From the NCBI GenBank assembly GCA_038131955.1, contig JAYPQK010000009.1:1-64000 (forward strand): 64,000 nt of DNA, given 5' to 3'. The notes under the pieces are model-generated. The model had not been told where the DNA came from. It was given only the letters and a program-made list of their open reading frames with translations, and searched no databases. Source of the stretch: SHAN690 sp038131955. Lineage in GTDB: Bacteria > Bacteroidota > Bacteroidia > Flavobacteriales_G > Salibacteraceae. This document shows, in pieces, positions 9,171 to 17,307 of this stretch (position 1 is its first letter; each line of letters opens with the position of its first letter). The position numbers and the translations under genes are program-made.

Positions 9171-9434
9171 TTAGTTCCCTGCCTTTGGAACGACAGATAC
9201 GAATGATTTGTTACCGCCTTTTTTTCTGAATTCAACGACACCATCAGTAAGTGCGAACAAGGTGTGGTCTTTTCCCATACCTACATTCTCACCTGGATGG
9301 TGCTGAGTGCCTCGCTGGCGAACGATGATGTTGCCTGCGATCGCTGCCTGACCTCCGAAGATCTTAACTCCGAGTCGTTTACTTTCTGATTCGCGTCCGT
9401 TCTTGGAACTACCTACACCTTTTTTGTGGGCCAT
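9171..9434 (-). CDS. rpmA: 50S ribosomal protein L27
   Basis: Structural protein of the large ribosomal subunit; its N-terminus reaches the peptidyl-transferase centre. The 87-residue protein begins MAHKKGVGSSKNGRESESKR, with the canonical L27 core IIVRQRGTQHHPGENVGMG. The N-terminus is not the extended, protease-processed form seen in Firmicutes. It lies 21 bp downstream of rplU in the standard rplU-rpmA order and is followed by a strong terminator. Confidence 0.97.
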   Translation of the reverse strand: MAHKKGVGSSKNGRESESKRLGVKIFGGQAAIAGNIIVRQRGTQHHPGENVGMGKDHTLFALTDGVVEFRKKGGNKSFVSVVPKAGN

Positions 9435-9455
9435 GTTTTCCTAAGCTTTTTCGAT

Positions 9456-10010
9456 TTATTTCAAGGCGTCGATCAACTCAGCCTTCTTCATAGATGAGTA
9501 TCCGGAAACACCCTTCTCTTTTGCCATTTCTTTCAATTCAGCTACGGTCATTGATGAAAGGTCTTTAGACTCTTCCTTCTTTGCAGCTGCTTTTGGAGCT
9601 TCTTCCTTTACAGGAGCCTCTTTCTTAGCTTCAGCCTTTGGAGCTGGCTTCTCTGCAGTCTCAGCCTTCTTCTCTGGCTTTGCAGCAGGCTTAGCACCGT
9701 TCGCTACGATATCCGTGATCTGGATCTCGGTCAACGACTGACGGTGTCCGTTCTTCTTTTGAAAACCCTTGCGGCGCTTCTTCTTGAAAACGATCACTTT
9801 GTCACCTTTAAGGTGCTCCAAAACGGTAGCGCTTACAGCAGCTCCGCTGATAGCTGGGGCGCCAATGTTTACTTTTCCGTTGTCGTCGATCAAGAGAACG
9901 CGGTCAAATTGAACCTTGTTTCCTGCATCAGCGTCCAAACGGTGTACGTAAAGCTTTTGGTCTTTAACAACTTTGAATTGTTGCCCTGCTATATCTACAA
10001 TTGCGTACAT
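9456..10010 (-). CDS. rplU: 50S ribosomal protein L21 with Ala/Lys/Glu-rich C-terminal extension
   Basis: Large-subunit ribosomal protein. Residues 1-105 are a normal L21 domain (MYAIVDIAGQQFKVVKDQKL, then KKKRRKGFQKKNGHRQSLTE). At 184 residues it is about 80 longer than a standard L21. The extra part is a low-complexity Ala/Lys/Glu/Pro linker (about 110-148). A compact C-terminal module with MTVAELKEMAKEKGVSGYSS and KKAELIDAL then resembles SAP or Rho-N type nucleic-acid-binding helices. Such L21 extensions occur in some Bacteroidota. The extension is in frame with no disruption. Its function is unknown; contact with rRNA or another nucleic acid is inference. Confidence 0.95.
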   Translation of the reverse strand: MYAIVDIAGQQFKVVKDQKLYVHRLDADAGNKVQFDRVLLIDDNGKVNIGAPAISGAAVSATVLEHLKGDKVIVFKKKRRKGFQKKNGHRQSLTEIQITDIVANGAKPAAKPEKKAETAEKPAPKAEAKKEAPVKEEAPKAAAKKEESKDLSSMTVAELKEMAKEKGVSGYSSMKKAELIDALK

Positions 10011-10038
10011 AGCTTTAATTTTACTTTTAAAAGGGGCG

Positions 10039-10069
10039 CAAAAGTAATGCTTTTCGAGTTATCAACAAA
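10039..10069 (-). promoter_or_regulatory. Promoter of rplU-rpmA (Bacteroidota type)
   Basis: On the minus strand TTTG is followed after 19 nt by TACTTTTG. This fits the primary Bacteroidota promoter pattern (-33 TTG, -7 TAnnTTTG), and it lies 29 bp upstream of the rplU ATG. Confidence 0.6.
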
Positions 10070-10090
10070 CAGTATTGTGAATAACCTGAG

Positions 10091-10333
10091 ATGAAGGGTA
10101 AGGTCTTGAATACCATAGGACTAATCCTTCTATCCATGATCGGGCTGATCGGAATACTCTTTCGTATTCAACATTGGCCGATGTCGCAGCTCTTCATTGC
10201 CATCGGTTTTCTGGGCTTTCCTGCCCTCTATGGCTACATCAGCTGGCCGGTTGGTAAACGCGTCCCTGAACTAGAGTGGTTGGGCGTGATCGGAGTGATG
10301 GTCCTCTTTGCTCTGGTCATTCTTTTCCGATGA
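10091..10333 (+). CDS. Small hydrophobic membrane protein
   Basis: 80 residues, almost entirely three hydrophobic segments (about 8-25, 32-50 and 62-79), with short charged turns (PVGKRVPELEW). It shows the RIQHWPM-type motif common in small gliding-associated or DUF-class Bacteroidota membrane proteins. I cannot name a family with confidence. It is transcribed divergently from rplU and convergently with the next gene; their stop codons abut (TGA then TCA). Function unknown. Confidence 0.6.
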   Translation: MKGKVLNTIGLILLSMIGLIGILFRIQHWPMSQLFIAIGFLGFPALYGYISWPVGKRVPELEWLGVIGVMVLFALVILFR

Positions 10334-10630
10334 TCAATACAAGAGGGTATAAAAGACAATCGGCAGGAGAAAAGCCATAAACATCAAGCTCAAGCCGAGG
10401 GCGCTCACCTTGAGTTCTGATCGAAGCATCAAGTAGATGAAGGCAAAAAGTGCCGTGAAAAAGGCAATGAAAGCCAAGGTCATGGCCGCAAGCATGTACG
10501 GGACGTATTCCAAATTCCCCAGCATGGGGTCTTCTGGTTCACTTGTCTGGGTCTGAGCCAGGATGAAACAGATGAATTCCAGCACCAACATGGCAATGGA
10601 AGTCCACAGAATGATTCGTTTCAATTGCAT
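10334..10630 (-). CDS. Small three-TM membrane protein of unknown function
   Basis: 98 residues with hydrophobic segments near 8-24, 43-70 and 76-97. An acidic periplasmic-looking loop (TSEPEDPMLGNLEY) lies between the first two. No motif was recognised. It lies 17 bp downstream of the EamA transporter gene on the same strand and may be co-transcribed with it. Function unknown. Confidence 0.55.
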   Translation of the reverse strand: MQLKRIILWTSIAMLVLEFICFILAQTQTSEPEDPMLGNLEYVPYMLAAMTLAFIAFFTALFAFIYLMLRSELKVSALGLSLMFMAFLLPIVFYTLLY

Positions 10631-10647
10631 GCCGAAATATACATTCT

Positions 10648-11562
10648 CTAACGAAAGAGCCGATTGAAAAATCGCCCCGGAGCGCCACTGTTGATCAAGA
10701 AGATCCCGGCTAGTATCAATCCCATGAAGAGGAGTTGCTCTACCGTCACCTGTTCACCATCCATCACCCCCCACGCTACCGCCACGACGGGAATCAGATA
10801 GGTAACCGAACTAGCAAAGACCGCGGTGGTCTCTTTGATCAGACGATTGAAAATGATGACAGCGATGGCTGTTCCGACTATCCCGAGAATGGCGATGTAG
10901 AATACGCCTATGTGGGCCCCGGGAACGTTCTGAACATTTTCTACGAGATCGGTTCCAGAAAGCAAGTAGATGCTCACCCAAGGACCAATGAGTAAAAAGG
11001 AAAGCGAGGTGATGTGGGTAGGCTTCACATCGTGCAAGTAGTATTTGATGATGTTCACGGCAATGCCATAGCACCCCGCCGCAATGATGATAAGCGTCGC
11101 GTATTTTCCATAAACCCCGAATTCCATCAGGTTGCCAAACCCGATCAGGCCCAACGCTCCGATCAATGCGATGACCACCCCGAGGATCTGAAAGCGCACG
11201 GTTGCTATTTTGAAAAAGAAGATGCCGATCAACAGCGTGAAGAGCGAAGTGAGTGAATTGAGGATGCCACTGAGAGAACTGGGAATCTCTGTTTGAGCGA
11301 TGGCGAAAAGAAAGGCGGGAATTCCGTTGCCGAAGAGTCCCGAAGCCAAGAGTGGGAGGAAGTTTCCCTTGAGTGTTTTTAGGTTAGGAAGTGAGAATGG
11401 CAGCAAGACCAACATCGCAGCGGTGATCCTGAAAGCAGCTACTTCTTGAGGTGAGAAATAGATGAGGCCCTTCTTCATCAAGATGAACGAACTTCCCCAC
11501 GTGATCGCGAGAAGCGATAGGATCACCCACTGGACAACCTTATTGGAGTAATTGATGTTCAC
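10648..11562 (-). CDS. EamA/DMT-family membrane transporter
   Basis: Drug/metabolite transporter superfamily permease with 304 residues and about ten hydrophobic helices in two repeated EamA halves. The first half has WGSSFILMKKGLIYFSPQEV and a following RI motif. The second begins near residue 155 and ends with VTYLIPVVAVAWGVMDGE, a DMT hallmark. It is predicted to sit in the inner membrane. The substrate cannot be read from sequence; family members export amino acids, nucleobases and other metabolites. Ends in TAG. Confidence 0.85.
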   Translation of the reverse strand: MNINYSNKVVQWVILSLLAITWGSSFILMKKGLIYFSPQEVAAFRITAAMLVLLPFSLPNLKTLKGNFLPLLASGLFGNGIPAFLFAIAQTEIPSSLSGILNSLTSLFTLLIGIFFFKIATVRFQILGVVIALIGALGLIGFGNLMEFGVYGKYATLIIIAAGCYGIAVNIIKYYLHDVKPTHITSLSFLLIGPWVSIYLLSGTDLVENVQNVPGAHIGVFYIAILGIVGTAIAVIIFNRLIKETTAVFASSVTYLIPVVAVAWGVMDGEQVTVEQLLFMGLILAGIFLINSGAPGRFFNRLFR

Positions 11563-11632
11563 TTGATAGAGCTTGATTGCGGCGCCAAATGTAACCTTTG
11601 CATAACCGCAGCGTTTGCGTAATGTTGAAACT

Positions 11633-12181
11633 ATGAAGATCTACACTAAGAAAGGAGATACGGGAACCACGGGAATTCTAGGTGGAACACGCTTGCCTAA
11701 GCACCACTTGAGGATCGAGTCGTATGGAACGGTGGATGAGTTGAATGCCTTCATCGGTGCACTGCGGGATCAACTTGATCAAGAAGGGTATCGCGCTGAC
11801 CTGTTAAAGGTTCAAGAAGAGCTGTTTACCATAGGTTCACAATTGGCCGCAGACCCTGTGAAGAACAAGATGGAGCTTCCGATGATCAATGACGGTGACG
11901 TCGACTACCTCGAGCAACGCATGGATGCCATGGAGGAGAAGCTCCCTGAAATGAGATCTTTTGTTCTGCCAGGAGGTCACCCCATCGTATCGAGCGCGCA
12001 TATCTGCAGAACGGTTTGCCGAAGAGCAGAACGTTACTCGACTGCATTGTCTGAATCGGAAGAAGTAAATCCTCTGATCCTGCGGTATTTGAATCGGCTT
12101 TCAGACTACTTCTTCGTGCTTTCTAGGGCCCTTACGCAAGATTTGGGGGTGGATGAGATTCCATGGAAGCCCAGAGGTTGA
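11633..12181 (+). CDS. Cob(I)yrinic acid a,c-diamide adenosyltransferase (PduO type)
   Basis: Makes adenosylcobalamin by transferring the adenosyl group from ATP to cob(I)alamin. The 182-residue protein begins MKIYTKKGDTGTTGIL, with the PduO-type ATP-binding N-terminus KKGDTGTTGILGGTR. The signature SYGTVDELNAFIG and the C-terminal block SAHICRTVCRRAERYSTAL follow. The ATG at 11633 is preferred over a TTG six codons upstream because it gives the conserved family start. A B12-dependent enzyme such as methylmalonyl-CoA mutase is implied elsewhere in the genome; it is not in this window. Confidence 0.92.
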   Translation: MKIYTKKGDTGTTGILGGTRLPKHHLRIESYGTVDELNAFIGALRDQLDQEGYRADLLKVQEELFTIGSQLAADPVKNKMELPMINDGDVDYLEQRMDAMEEKLPEMRSFVLPGGHPIVSSAHICRTVCRRAERYSTALSESEEVNPLILRYLNRLSDYFFVLSRALTQDLGVDEIPWKPRG

Positions 12182-12226
12182 TTTAACAAGCTGAAAAACA
12201 ATAATATAGAGCGTCTAAAATTCCGC

Positions 12227-12256
12227 TTGCGCGGTATGTTCAAAATGATATTTTTG
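12227..12256 (+). promoter_or_regulatory. Promoter upstream of the DUF2795 gene
   Basis: TTG at 12227 followed after 19 nt by TATTTTTG (12249-12256), a good match to the Bacteroidota -33/-7 pattern. It lies 30 bp before the ATG of the DUF2795 gene. Confidence 0.6.
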
Positions 12257-12286
12257 CGGCTTGGAAGGATTGTTTAATTAGAAGAA

Positions 12287-12508
12287 ATGTACTGGACACT
12301 AGAATTAGCCTCTTATCTCGAAGACGCTCCATGGCCTGCGACCAAGGATGAATTGATCGATTTTGCCATGAGAACGGGAGCACCACTGGAGGTGGTTGAG
12401 AATCTGCAGGCATTGGAAGATGAGGGTGAGAGCTATGAGACCATCGAGGATATCTGGCCCGACTACCCCACCAAGGATGACTTCTTCTTCAATGAAGACG
12501 AATACTGA
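12287..12508 (+). CDS. DUF2795 family small acidic protein
   Basis: 73 residues and strongly acidic. MYWTLELASYLEDAPWPATK is followed by DELIDFAMRTGAP, the DUF2795 pattern, a small helical family whose function is unknown. The C-terminus IWPDYPTKDDFFFNEDEY is conserved among Bacteroidota homologues as far as I recall. It has its own promoter and a hairpin terminator, so it is probably a single-gene transcript upstream of secA. A regulatory or ribosome-associated role would be speculation. Confidence 0.82.
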   Translation: MYWTLELASYLEDAPWPATKDELIDFAMRTGAPLEVVENLQALEDEGESYETIEDIWPDYPTKDDFFFNEDEY

Positions 12509-12531
12509 CGGAAAAAGAATTTCATTTGAAC

Positions 12532-12558
12532 AAAGCCTCCAATTCGGGGGCTTTTTCT
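12532..12558 (+). terminator. Rho-independent terminator after the DUF2795 gene
   Basis: AAAGCCTCC / GGGGGCTTT forms a 9-bp stem (one G-T pair) with a short AATTC-type loop, and runs directly into a T-rich tract. It lies 24 bp beyond the stop. Confidence 0.8.
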
Positions 12559-12593
12559 TTGCCTAATGGTCCCGTGAACCCCTTGATTCTGCG

Positions 12594-12601
12594 TAAATTT
12601 G
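12594..12601 (+). promoter_or_regulatory. Candidate -7 box for secA
   Basis: TAAATTTG matches TAnnTTTG and lies 92 bp before the secA ATG, after the DUF2795 terminator. A convincing -33 element was not found, so this is tentative. Confidence 0.35.
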
Positions 12602-12692
12602 GCGCCTTTTGGTGCAGGGTCATGGCAGATTGGCATGAATCGCCTTTTGGCAAGACCCTTGACAGTAGAGAGATTCAACAGAAAAAGACATC

Positions 12693-15600
12693 ATGATCGA
12701 TATCGTCAATAAAGTCCTGAATCAGGTCTTCGGAAATAAAAGTGAGAAGGATATCCGGGAACTCAACCCGAAAGTAGAGGAGATCAATCAGCACTTTGCA
12801 TCGCTTGCTTCATTGAGCGACGATGAACTTCGTAACAAAACAGCCCAATTCCGCGAACGTATCGCGAACGATACAAAAGAACTCACCGAGCAGATCGATG
12901 CCCTCAAGAAGAAGACCGAGGACGACAACATCGAGATCTACGAGAAGGAGGAGATCTATGAGCAAGTTGACAAGCTTGAGAAGGAACTGACCAAGGAGAT
13001 CGAAAAGACCCTTGAAGATATTTTGCCTGAGGCGTTTGCAGTGGTCAAGGAGACCGCTCGTCGTTTCAAGGATAATGGTGCCATCACCGTTACTGCAACC
13101 GACCGAGATCGAGAGATCGCGCAGGAACGTAATAGCGTGGTCATTGAAGGCGATAAGGCGACTTGGAAGAACAAGTGGGAGGCCGCAGGGAATGAGATCA
13201 CTTGGGATATGCTCCACTACGATGTTCAGCTCATCGGTGGAATGGTACTTCACCAAGGTAAGATTGCTGAGATGGCTACCGGTGAAGGAAAGACATTGGT
13301 TGCAACCCTTCCCGTTTATCTCAACGCGCTTCCCGGACGCGGTGTGCACGTGGTTACCGTAAACGATTACCTGGCCCGTCGCGACTCCGAATGGATGGGT
13401 CCGCTCTTTGAATTCCACGGTTTGACCGTCGATTGCATTGACAAGCATCGCCCCAACAGTGAGTCGCGCAGAAAGGCCTACAAAAAGGACATCATCTACG
13501 GTACCAACAACGAATTCGGTTTCGATTACCTGCGTGATAACATGGCGAGCCGTACTCAGGATCTCGTTCAGCGTGAGCACAATTTTGCCATCGTGGATGA
13601 GGTGGACTCCGTACTCATCGACGACGCCCGTACACCATTGATCATTTCGGGACCTACTCCGAAGGGAGATCAGCAGGAATACATGGCCTTGAAGCCTCGC
13701 ATTGAACGACTCGTCGGCGCACAGCGTAAATTGGTCACCGAGCGACTTTCTGAGGCTAAAAAGCTACTCGCCTCGAACGAAGAGAACACACCGGATAGCA
13801 AGCAGTTGAGTGCCAACCTGAAGAGGGGAGGCGAGGAGCTGTTCCGTTGCTATCGAGGGTTGCCTAAGAACAAAGCCTTGATCAAGTACTTGAGTGAACC
13901 TGGCATCAGGACTACGCTTCAGAAAACGGAGAACTACTATCTCCAGGACCAGGGAAAAGAGATGTACAAGATCGATGACGATCTGTTCTTCACCATCGAC
14001 GAAAAGCACAACAGTATTGAACTGACCGAGAAAGGTATTGACCTGATCACGGAACAAGGTGATGATCCGAGCTTCTTCATCTTACCTGATATCAGTTCTG
14101 AGCTTTCAGATCTGGATCAACGCATCCCTGACTTGGATGAGCGAGCTAAGGTGAAGGATCAATTGATCACCGACTATGCTGAAAAGGCGGAACGCATTCA
14201 CGCCGTGAATCAACTTCTGAAAGCCTATGCGCTTTTCGAGAAGGACGTCGAATACGTTGTCATGGAAGACAAGGTCAAGATCGTGGATGAGCAGACGGGT
14301 CGTGTCATGGATGGCCGCCGATATTCGGATGGTCTCCACCAAGCCATCGAAACGAAGGAGAATGTGAAGGTGGAGGCGGCAACGCAGACCTACGCGACCG
14401 TGACCCTTCAGAACTACTTCCGTATGTACAATAAGCTGTCGGGTATGACGGGTACAGCCGAAACGGAAGCAGGCGAATTCTGGGAGATCTATAAGTTGGA
14501 TGTGGTGGTCATTCCGACCAACCGTCCGATCCAACGAAACGACGATGAGGATCTCGTTTATAAAACAGCCCGTGAGAAGTACAACGCGGTGATCGATGAG
14601 GTAGAAAAACTCAGGAATGCTGGTCGTCCGATCCTAGTGGGTACCACCTCCGTTGAGATCTCCGAATTACTCAGCCGCATGCTCAAGATGCGTAAGATTC
14701 CTCATCAAGTTCTGAACGCAAAATTGCACCAGAAAGAAGCTGAGGTTGTCCAGGAAGCAGGTAAGGCAGGCACCGTCACCATTGCAACAAACATGGCAGG
14801 TCGTGGTACCGACATCAAGTTGGGTGAAGGGGTCAAGGAGGCAGGAGGTCTCGCGATCATCGGTACCGAGCGCCACGAATCACGTCGAGTCGACCGTCAG
14901 TTGCGTGGTCGTGCCGGACGACAAGGTGACCCGGGTTCATCTCAATTCTTTGTTTCTCTGGAAGACAACTTGATGCGACTCTTCGGCTCAGAGCGGATCG
15001 CCAAGTTGATGGACCGTATGGGTCTTCAGGAGGGCGAAGTGATCCAGCACCGCATGGTGAGTAACAGCATCGAGCGTGCTCAGAAGAAGGTCGAGGAGAA
15101 CAACTTCGGTATCCGAAAGAACTTGCTCGAGTACGATGACGTGATGAACTCACAACGTGAGGTGATCTATCGTAAGCGCCGATATGCCCTCTTTGGAGAG
15201 CGTATGGGTGTGGAGACCTCCAACTCGATCCACGATGTGTGCACGGCTATCGTCAACGAGTATCAAGACGCTCGTGACTACGACGGATTCGAAATGGAGC
15301 TCTACCGTTCCTTGACCATTCCATCGCCGGTGTCTGAGGATGAATTCCTACAACGCTCTCACGAAGAGTTGGTCGACGTGGTCTTCTCCAAGGCGATCGA
15401 ACACTATCAAAAGAAGAATCGCTTCATCAGTCAGGTGGCGATGCCGGTAATCCAACGTGTACACGAGACACAAGGTGAGCAGTATCGAAACATCGAGATC
15501 CCACTGACCGATGGAAAGCGTGCTTTGCCGTTGGTGGTGAATATGGAAGAGGCAATCGAGCGTGAAGGACGAAACATCCGTCTGGAGCTCGAGAAGTCTA

Positions 15601-16109
15601 CGACACTAGCCATGATCGACTTGCATTGGAAGGAGCACTTGCGAGAAATGGATGATCTCCGTCAATCGGTCCAGAATGCTCGCTATGAGCAAAAAGACCC
15701 GTTGCTGATCTATAAGTTCGAGTCCTATGAGCTTTTTGAAAAACTCCTGGAGAAGATCAACAAGGACATCGTCAGCTTCTTGTTCAGAGCACAATTGCCG
15801 AGTCAGCAGGCTGATGAAGCTCACGCTACCCAAGGGCCACAAGCGGATCCTGCCTTGGATCAGGTATCAGCGACACGTCGTGATGTGACCGCCAATCCAA
15901 ACGAAGCTCAGAATCTGTCTACCAATGGTCCGGGTCAGAGTGAGATGAAGAAGGAGCCGGTGAAGGTGCAGCGCAAGCCGGGTCGAAATGATCGGGTAGA
16001 GATCCGTGATCTCAAGTCAGGCGAGACCAAGGTGGTCAAGTTTAAAGTGGCAGAGCCGAAGGTCGAGCAAGGATTTTGGGAGATCCTTCAGGTGATGGAG
16101 GAAGATTGA
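12693..16109 (+). CDS. secA: Preprotein translocase ATPase SecA
   Basis: Motor ATPase that drives unfolded preproteins through SecYEG; needed for all Sec substrates, including the T9SS cargo in this window. It has 1138 residues. Walker A MATGEGKT is at about 194-201, the DEVDSVLIDDARTPLI box follows, then the SGMTGTAETE block, VGTTSVEISELLSRML, and the helicase motif TNMAGRGTDIKLG near residue 700. An insertion of about 100 residues after the DEVD box is normal for Bacteroidota. The C-terminus ends VEQGFWEILQVMEED and lacks the CxCx8CH zinc motif of proteobacterial SecA, which is also usual in this phylum. It ends at a bidirectional terminator. Confidence 0.98.
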   Translation: MIDIVNKVLNQVFGNKSEKDIRELNPKVEEINQHFASLASLSDDELRNKTAQFRERIANDTKELTEQIDALKKKTEDDNIEIYEKEEIYEQVDKLEKELTKEIEKTLEDILPEAFAVVKETARRFKDNGAITVTATDRDREIAQERNSVVIEGDKATWKNKWEAAGNEITWDMLHYDVQLIGGMVLHQGKIAEMATGEGKTLVATLPVYLNALPGRGVHVVTVNDYLARRDSEWMGPLFEFHGLTVDCIDKHRPNSESRRKAYKKDIIYGTNNEFGFDYLRDNMASRTQDLVQREHNFAIVDEVDSVLIDDARTPLIISGPTPKGDQQEYMALKPRIERLVGAQRKLVTERLSEAKKLLASNEENTPDSKQLSANLKRGGEELFRCYRGLPKNKALIKYLSEPGIRTTLQKTENYYLQDQGKEMYKIDDDLFFTIDEKHNSIELTEKGIDLITEQGDDPSFFILPDISSELSDLDQRIPDLDERAKVKDQLITDYAEKAERIHAVNQLLKAYALFEKDVEYVVMEDKVKIVDEQTGRVMDGRRYSDGLHQAIETKENVKVEAATQTYATVTLQNYFRMYNKLSGMTGTAETEAGEFWEIYKLDVVVIPTNRPIQRNDDEDLVYKTAREKYNAVIDEVEKLRNAGRPILVGTTSVEISELLSRMLKMRKIPHQVLNAKLHQKEAEVVQEAGKAGTVTIATNMAGRGTDIKLGEGVKEAGGLAIIGTERHESRRVDRQLRGRAGRQGDPGSSQFFVSLEDNLMRLFGSERIAKLMDRMGLQEGEVIQHRMVSNSIERAQKKVEENNFGIRKNLLEYDDVMNSQREVIYRKRRYALFGERMGVETSNSIHDVCTAIVNEYQDARDYDGFEMELYRSLTIPSPVSEDEFLQRSHEELVDVVFSKAIEHYQKKNRFISQVAMPVIQRVHETQGEQYRNIEIPLTDGKRALPLVVNMEEAIEREGRNIRLELEKSTTLAMIDLHWKEHLREMDDLRQSVQNARYEQKDPLLIYKFESYELFEKLLEKINKDIVSFLFRAQLPSQQADEAHATQGPQADPALDQVSATRRDVTANPNEAQNLSTNGPGQSEMKKEPVKVQRKPGRNDRVEIRDLKSGETKVVKFKVAEPKVEQGFWEILQVMEED

Positions 16110-16127
16110 TAGAGTAGACATCAAATA

Positions 16128-16166
16128 AAAAAGGCCCGCATTAGCAATGCGGGGCTTACTTTTTGG
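16128..16166. terminator. Bidirectional terminator between secA and the T9SS fragment
   Basis: GCCCGCATT / AATGCGGGG(C) hairpin with an AGC loop. An A-run lies on the left and a T-run on the right, so it can end secA transcription and also transcripts arriving from the right. Confidence 0.8.
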
Positions 16167-16176
16167 ATCAGTTGTT

Positions 16177-16810
16177 TTACTGGATGATCACAGGGAGCTC
16201 ACTGCGGTAGTCACTGCCCTCAACAATAAGTACATAAGCACCGGCACTGATCGCAGAAACGTCGATCTGAGCGTTGTTCAATTGTACCTTGTTTTCCATG
16301 AAGATGATTCTATCGGTTAGGTCAGTCAGCGATATCGTAGCGTTGTTCAAAGAACGGGGGGCTCCGATGTTCATCACATCTGATGTCGGATTTGGAAATA
16401 CTCTCACGATATTACCATCCAAGGAAGCAACACCAAGAGGGTCCATACCAACTATGGTCGTAGTTTGATCGCTTCTACAATCATTGCTGATCGAAAGGGT
16501 CACGGTATAGGTCACTGGTGATCCCGACCAAGCATAAGCGTGTTGTGGGTTAGGATCATTGGAAGTGTTGCCATCACCGAAGTCCCAAGTATAGGAGGCA
16601 TTGTTGCCAGCGAATTGGCTAGGTGCACTCGAGAAGAAGAAGTAGTTCTGCACGTGAGAATGCGCGATTCCAGCTACTGGTTCATCGATCTCGAGAAGCG
16701 TGAACGAGTCTGTGCTCAAGCATCCAAACACGTCGGTAGCACTCACCGTGTAGTTGCCACTTTCAGTGATCGTATTCACTGCTCCACCAGGGGTAGTTCC
16801 GCCAGACCAA
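16177..16810 (-). pseudogene. C-terminal fragment of a T9SS-secreted surface protein (PKD + type A sorting domain)
   Basis: About 210 codons without a proper start. The frame opens just inside the IS3 fragment junction, reading AWSGGTTPGGAVNT then ESGNYTVSATDVFGC. It contains one PKD-like domain (WDFGDGNTSNDPNPQHAY) and a type A T9SS sorting domain starting VFPNPTSDVMNI and ending in SELPVIIQ, so it once directed a protein through the type IX system to the surface. The 5' part is missing at the IS junction. The beta-helix fragment at 20337-22381 is the same strand and style and is probably the other end of this gene (inference). It is not expected to be expressed from its own start. Confidence 0.8.
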
Positions 16811-17144
16811 GCTTTTTTTTAAAAACCCTCTACCTGAAGTTGACCAATCTTCTTGTACAGCTTGGCCTGTTCTTCTTCCGAGCGCCTCTCCGGAGCCTTG
16901 ACATCCCCATTGAACACACCCTCAGCTCCATCTAAAAACTGACGCTACATGCTGATCTGGTTCGGGTGGATCTCATAGCGCGCCGCGATCTGTTGGACCG
17001 TCTCTCGCTCTTTAAGCACCTCCAAGACGACCTTTGTCTTGAACTTGCTGCTAAACTTTCTTCTGCTTCTTTTCATTGTTCAGGTTGTTGAAATTAGGTC
17101 TTTTCCTAACTTAACTCCCTGTCCTAAATATAGGGTGCATTACA
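16808..17144 (-). mobile_element. IS3-family insertion sequence, 5' fragment
   Basis: On the minus strand, a left end beginning TGTAATGCACCCTATATTTA (rc of 17125-17144) is followed by an orfA reading frame. It stops at a TTTTTAAAAAAAAGCTTGG segment resembling the A-rich slippery window of IS3 elements. orfB and the right end are missing. The left inverted repeat assignment rests on the TG...CA convention and position, not on seeing the partner repeat. The 16808-16811 junction shares a few bases with the T9SS fragment, so the breakpoint is uncertain by several bases. Confidence 0.7.
16821..17076 (-). pseudogene. IS3-family transposase OrfA, degenerate
   Basis: The frame from the ATG at 17076 reads MKRSRRKFSSKFKTKVVLEV and then AARYEIHPNQISM, the helix-turn-helix of IS3-type OrfA. 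An in-frame TAG at about codon 44 sits where homologues usually have a Trp-Lys pair (ISMWKRQ). The frame continues RQFLDGAEGVF and KKIGQLQVE. Near the end, GAGGGTTTTTAA lacks a few bases of the expected VENDFLKK stretch, so the frame also ends prematurely. The protein is non-functional. Base composition here is like the chromosome, unlike the AT-rich gene to its right. Confidence 0.75.
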
Positions 17145-17277
17145 CTTTGCCCGGACACATGCACCGCGAGGCAAAATGGATCAATGATTATAATCCTTGG
17201 AGAACATAAAGAGAACTCTGCATTTTAAGATTTTAAAAGGTTAGTCTTCAGGAGTATGACAAATTCAATGTTTTATG

Positions 17278-17285
17278 TAAGTTTG
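17278..17285 (+). promoter_or_regulatory. -7 box for the 825-residue membrane protein
   Basis: TAAGTTTG fits TAnnTTTG and lies 22 bp before the ATG at 17308. No clear -33 TTG at the right distance. It supports independent transcription of the accessory gene and the chosen start. Confidence 0.45.
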
Positions 17286-17307
17286 GAAAAACCTAACCAA
17301 TGATTGT

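Noticed and set aside
12810..13580. Long antisense open frame (256 codons) inside secA
   Set aside because: It is the shadow of a conserved, intact secA; composition and motifs belong to the sense strand, and no own start signal or family is seen. The same applies to antisense frames in asnS (41323-42165) and GT39 (23564-24337).
17145..17210. A short HREAKWINDYNP-like peptide next to the IS3 end, similar to an OrfB tail
   Set aside because: It is only about 15 residues, outside the proposed IS terminus; the resemblance to DYN-type ends of IS3 OrfB is too weak to call a second element.
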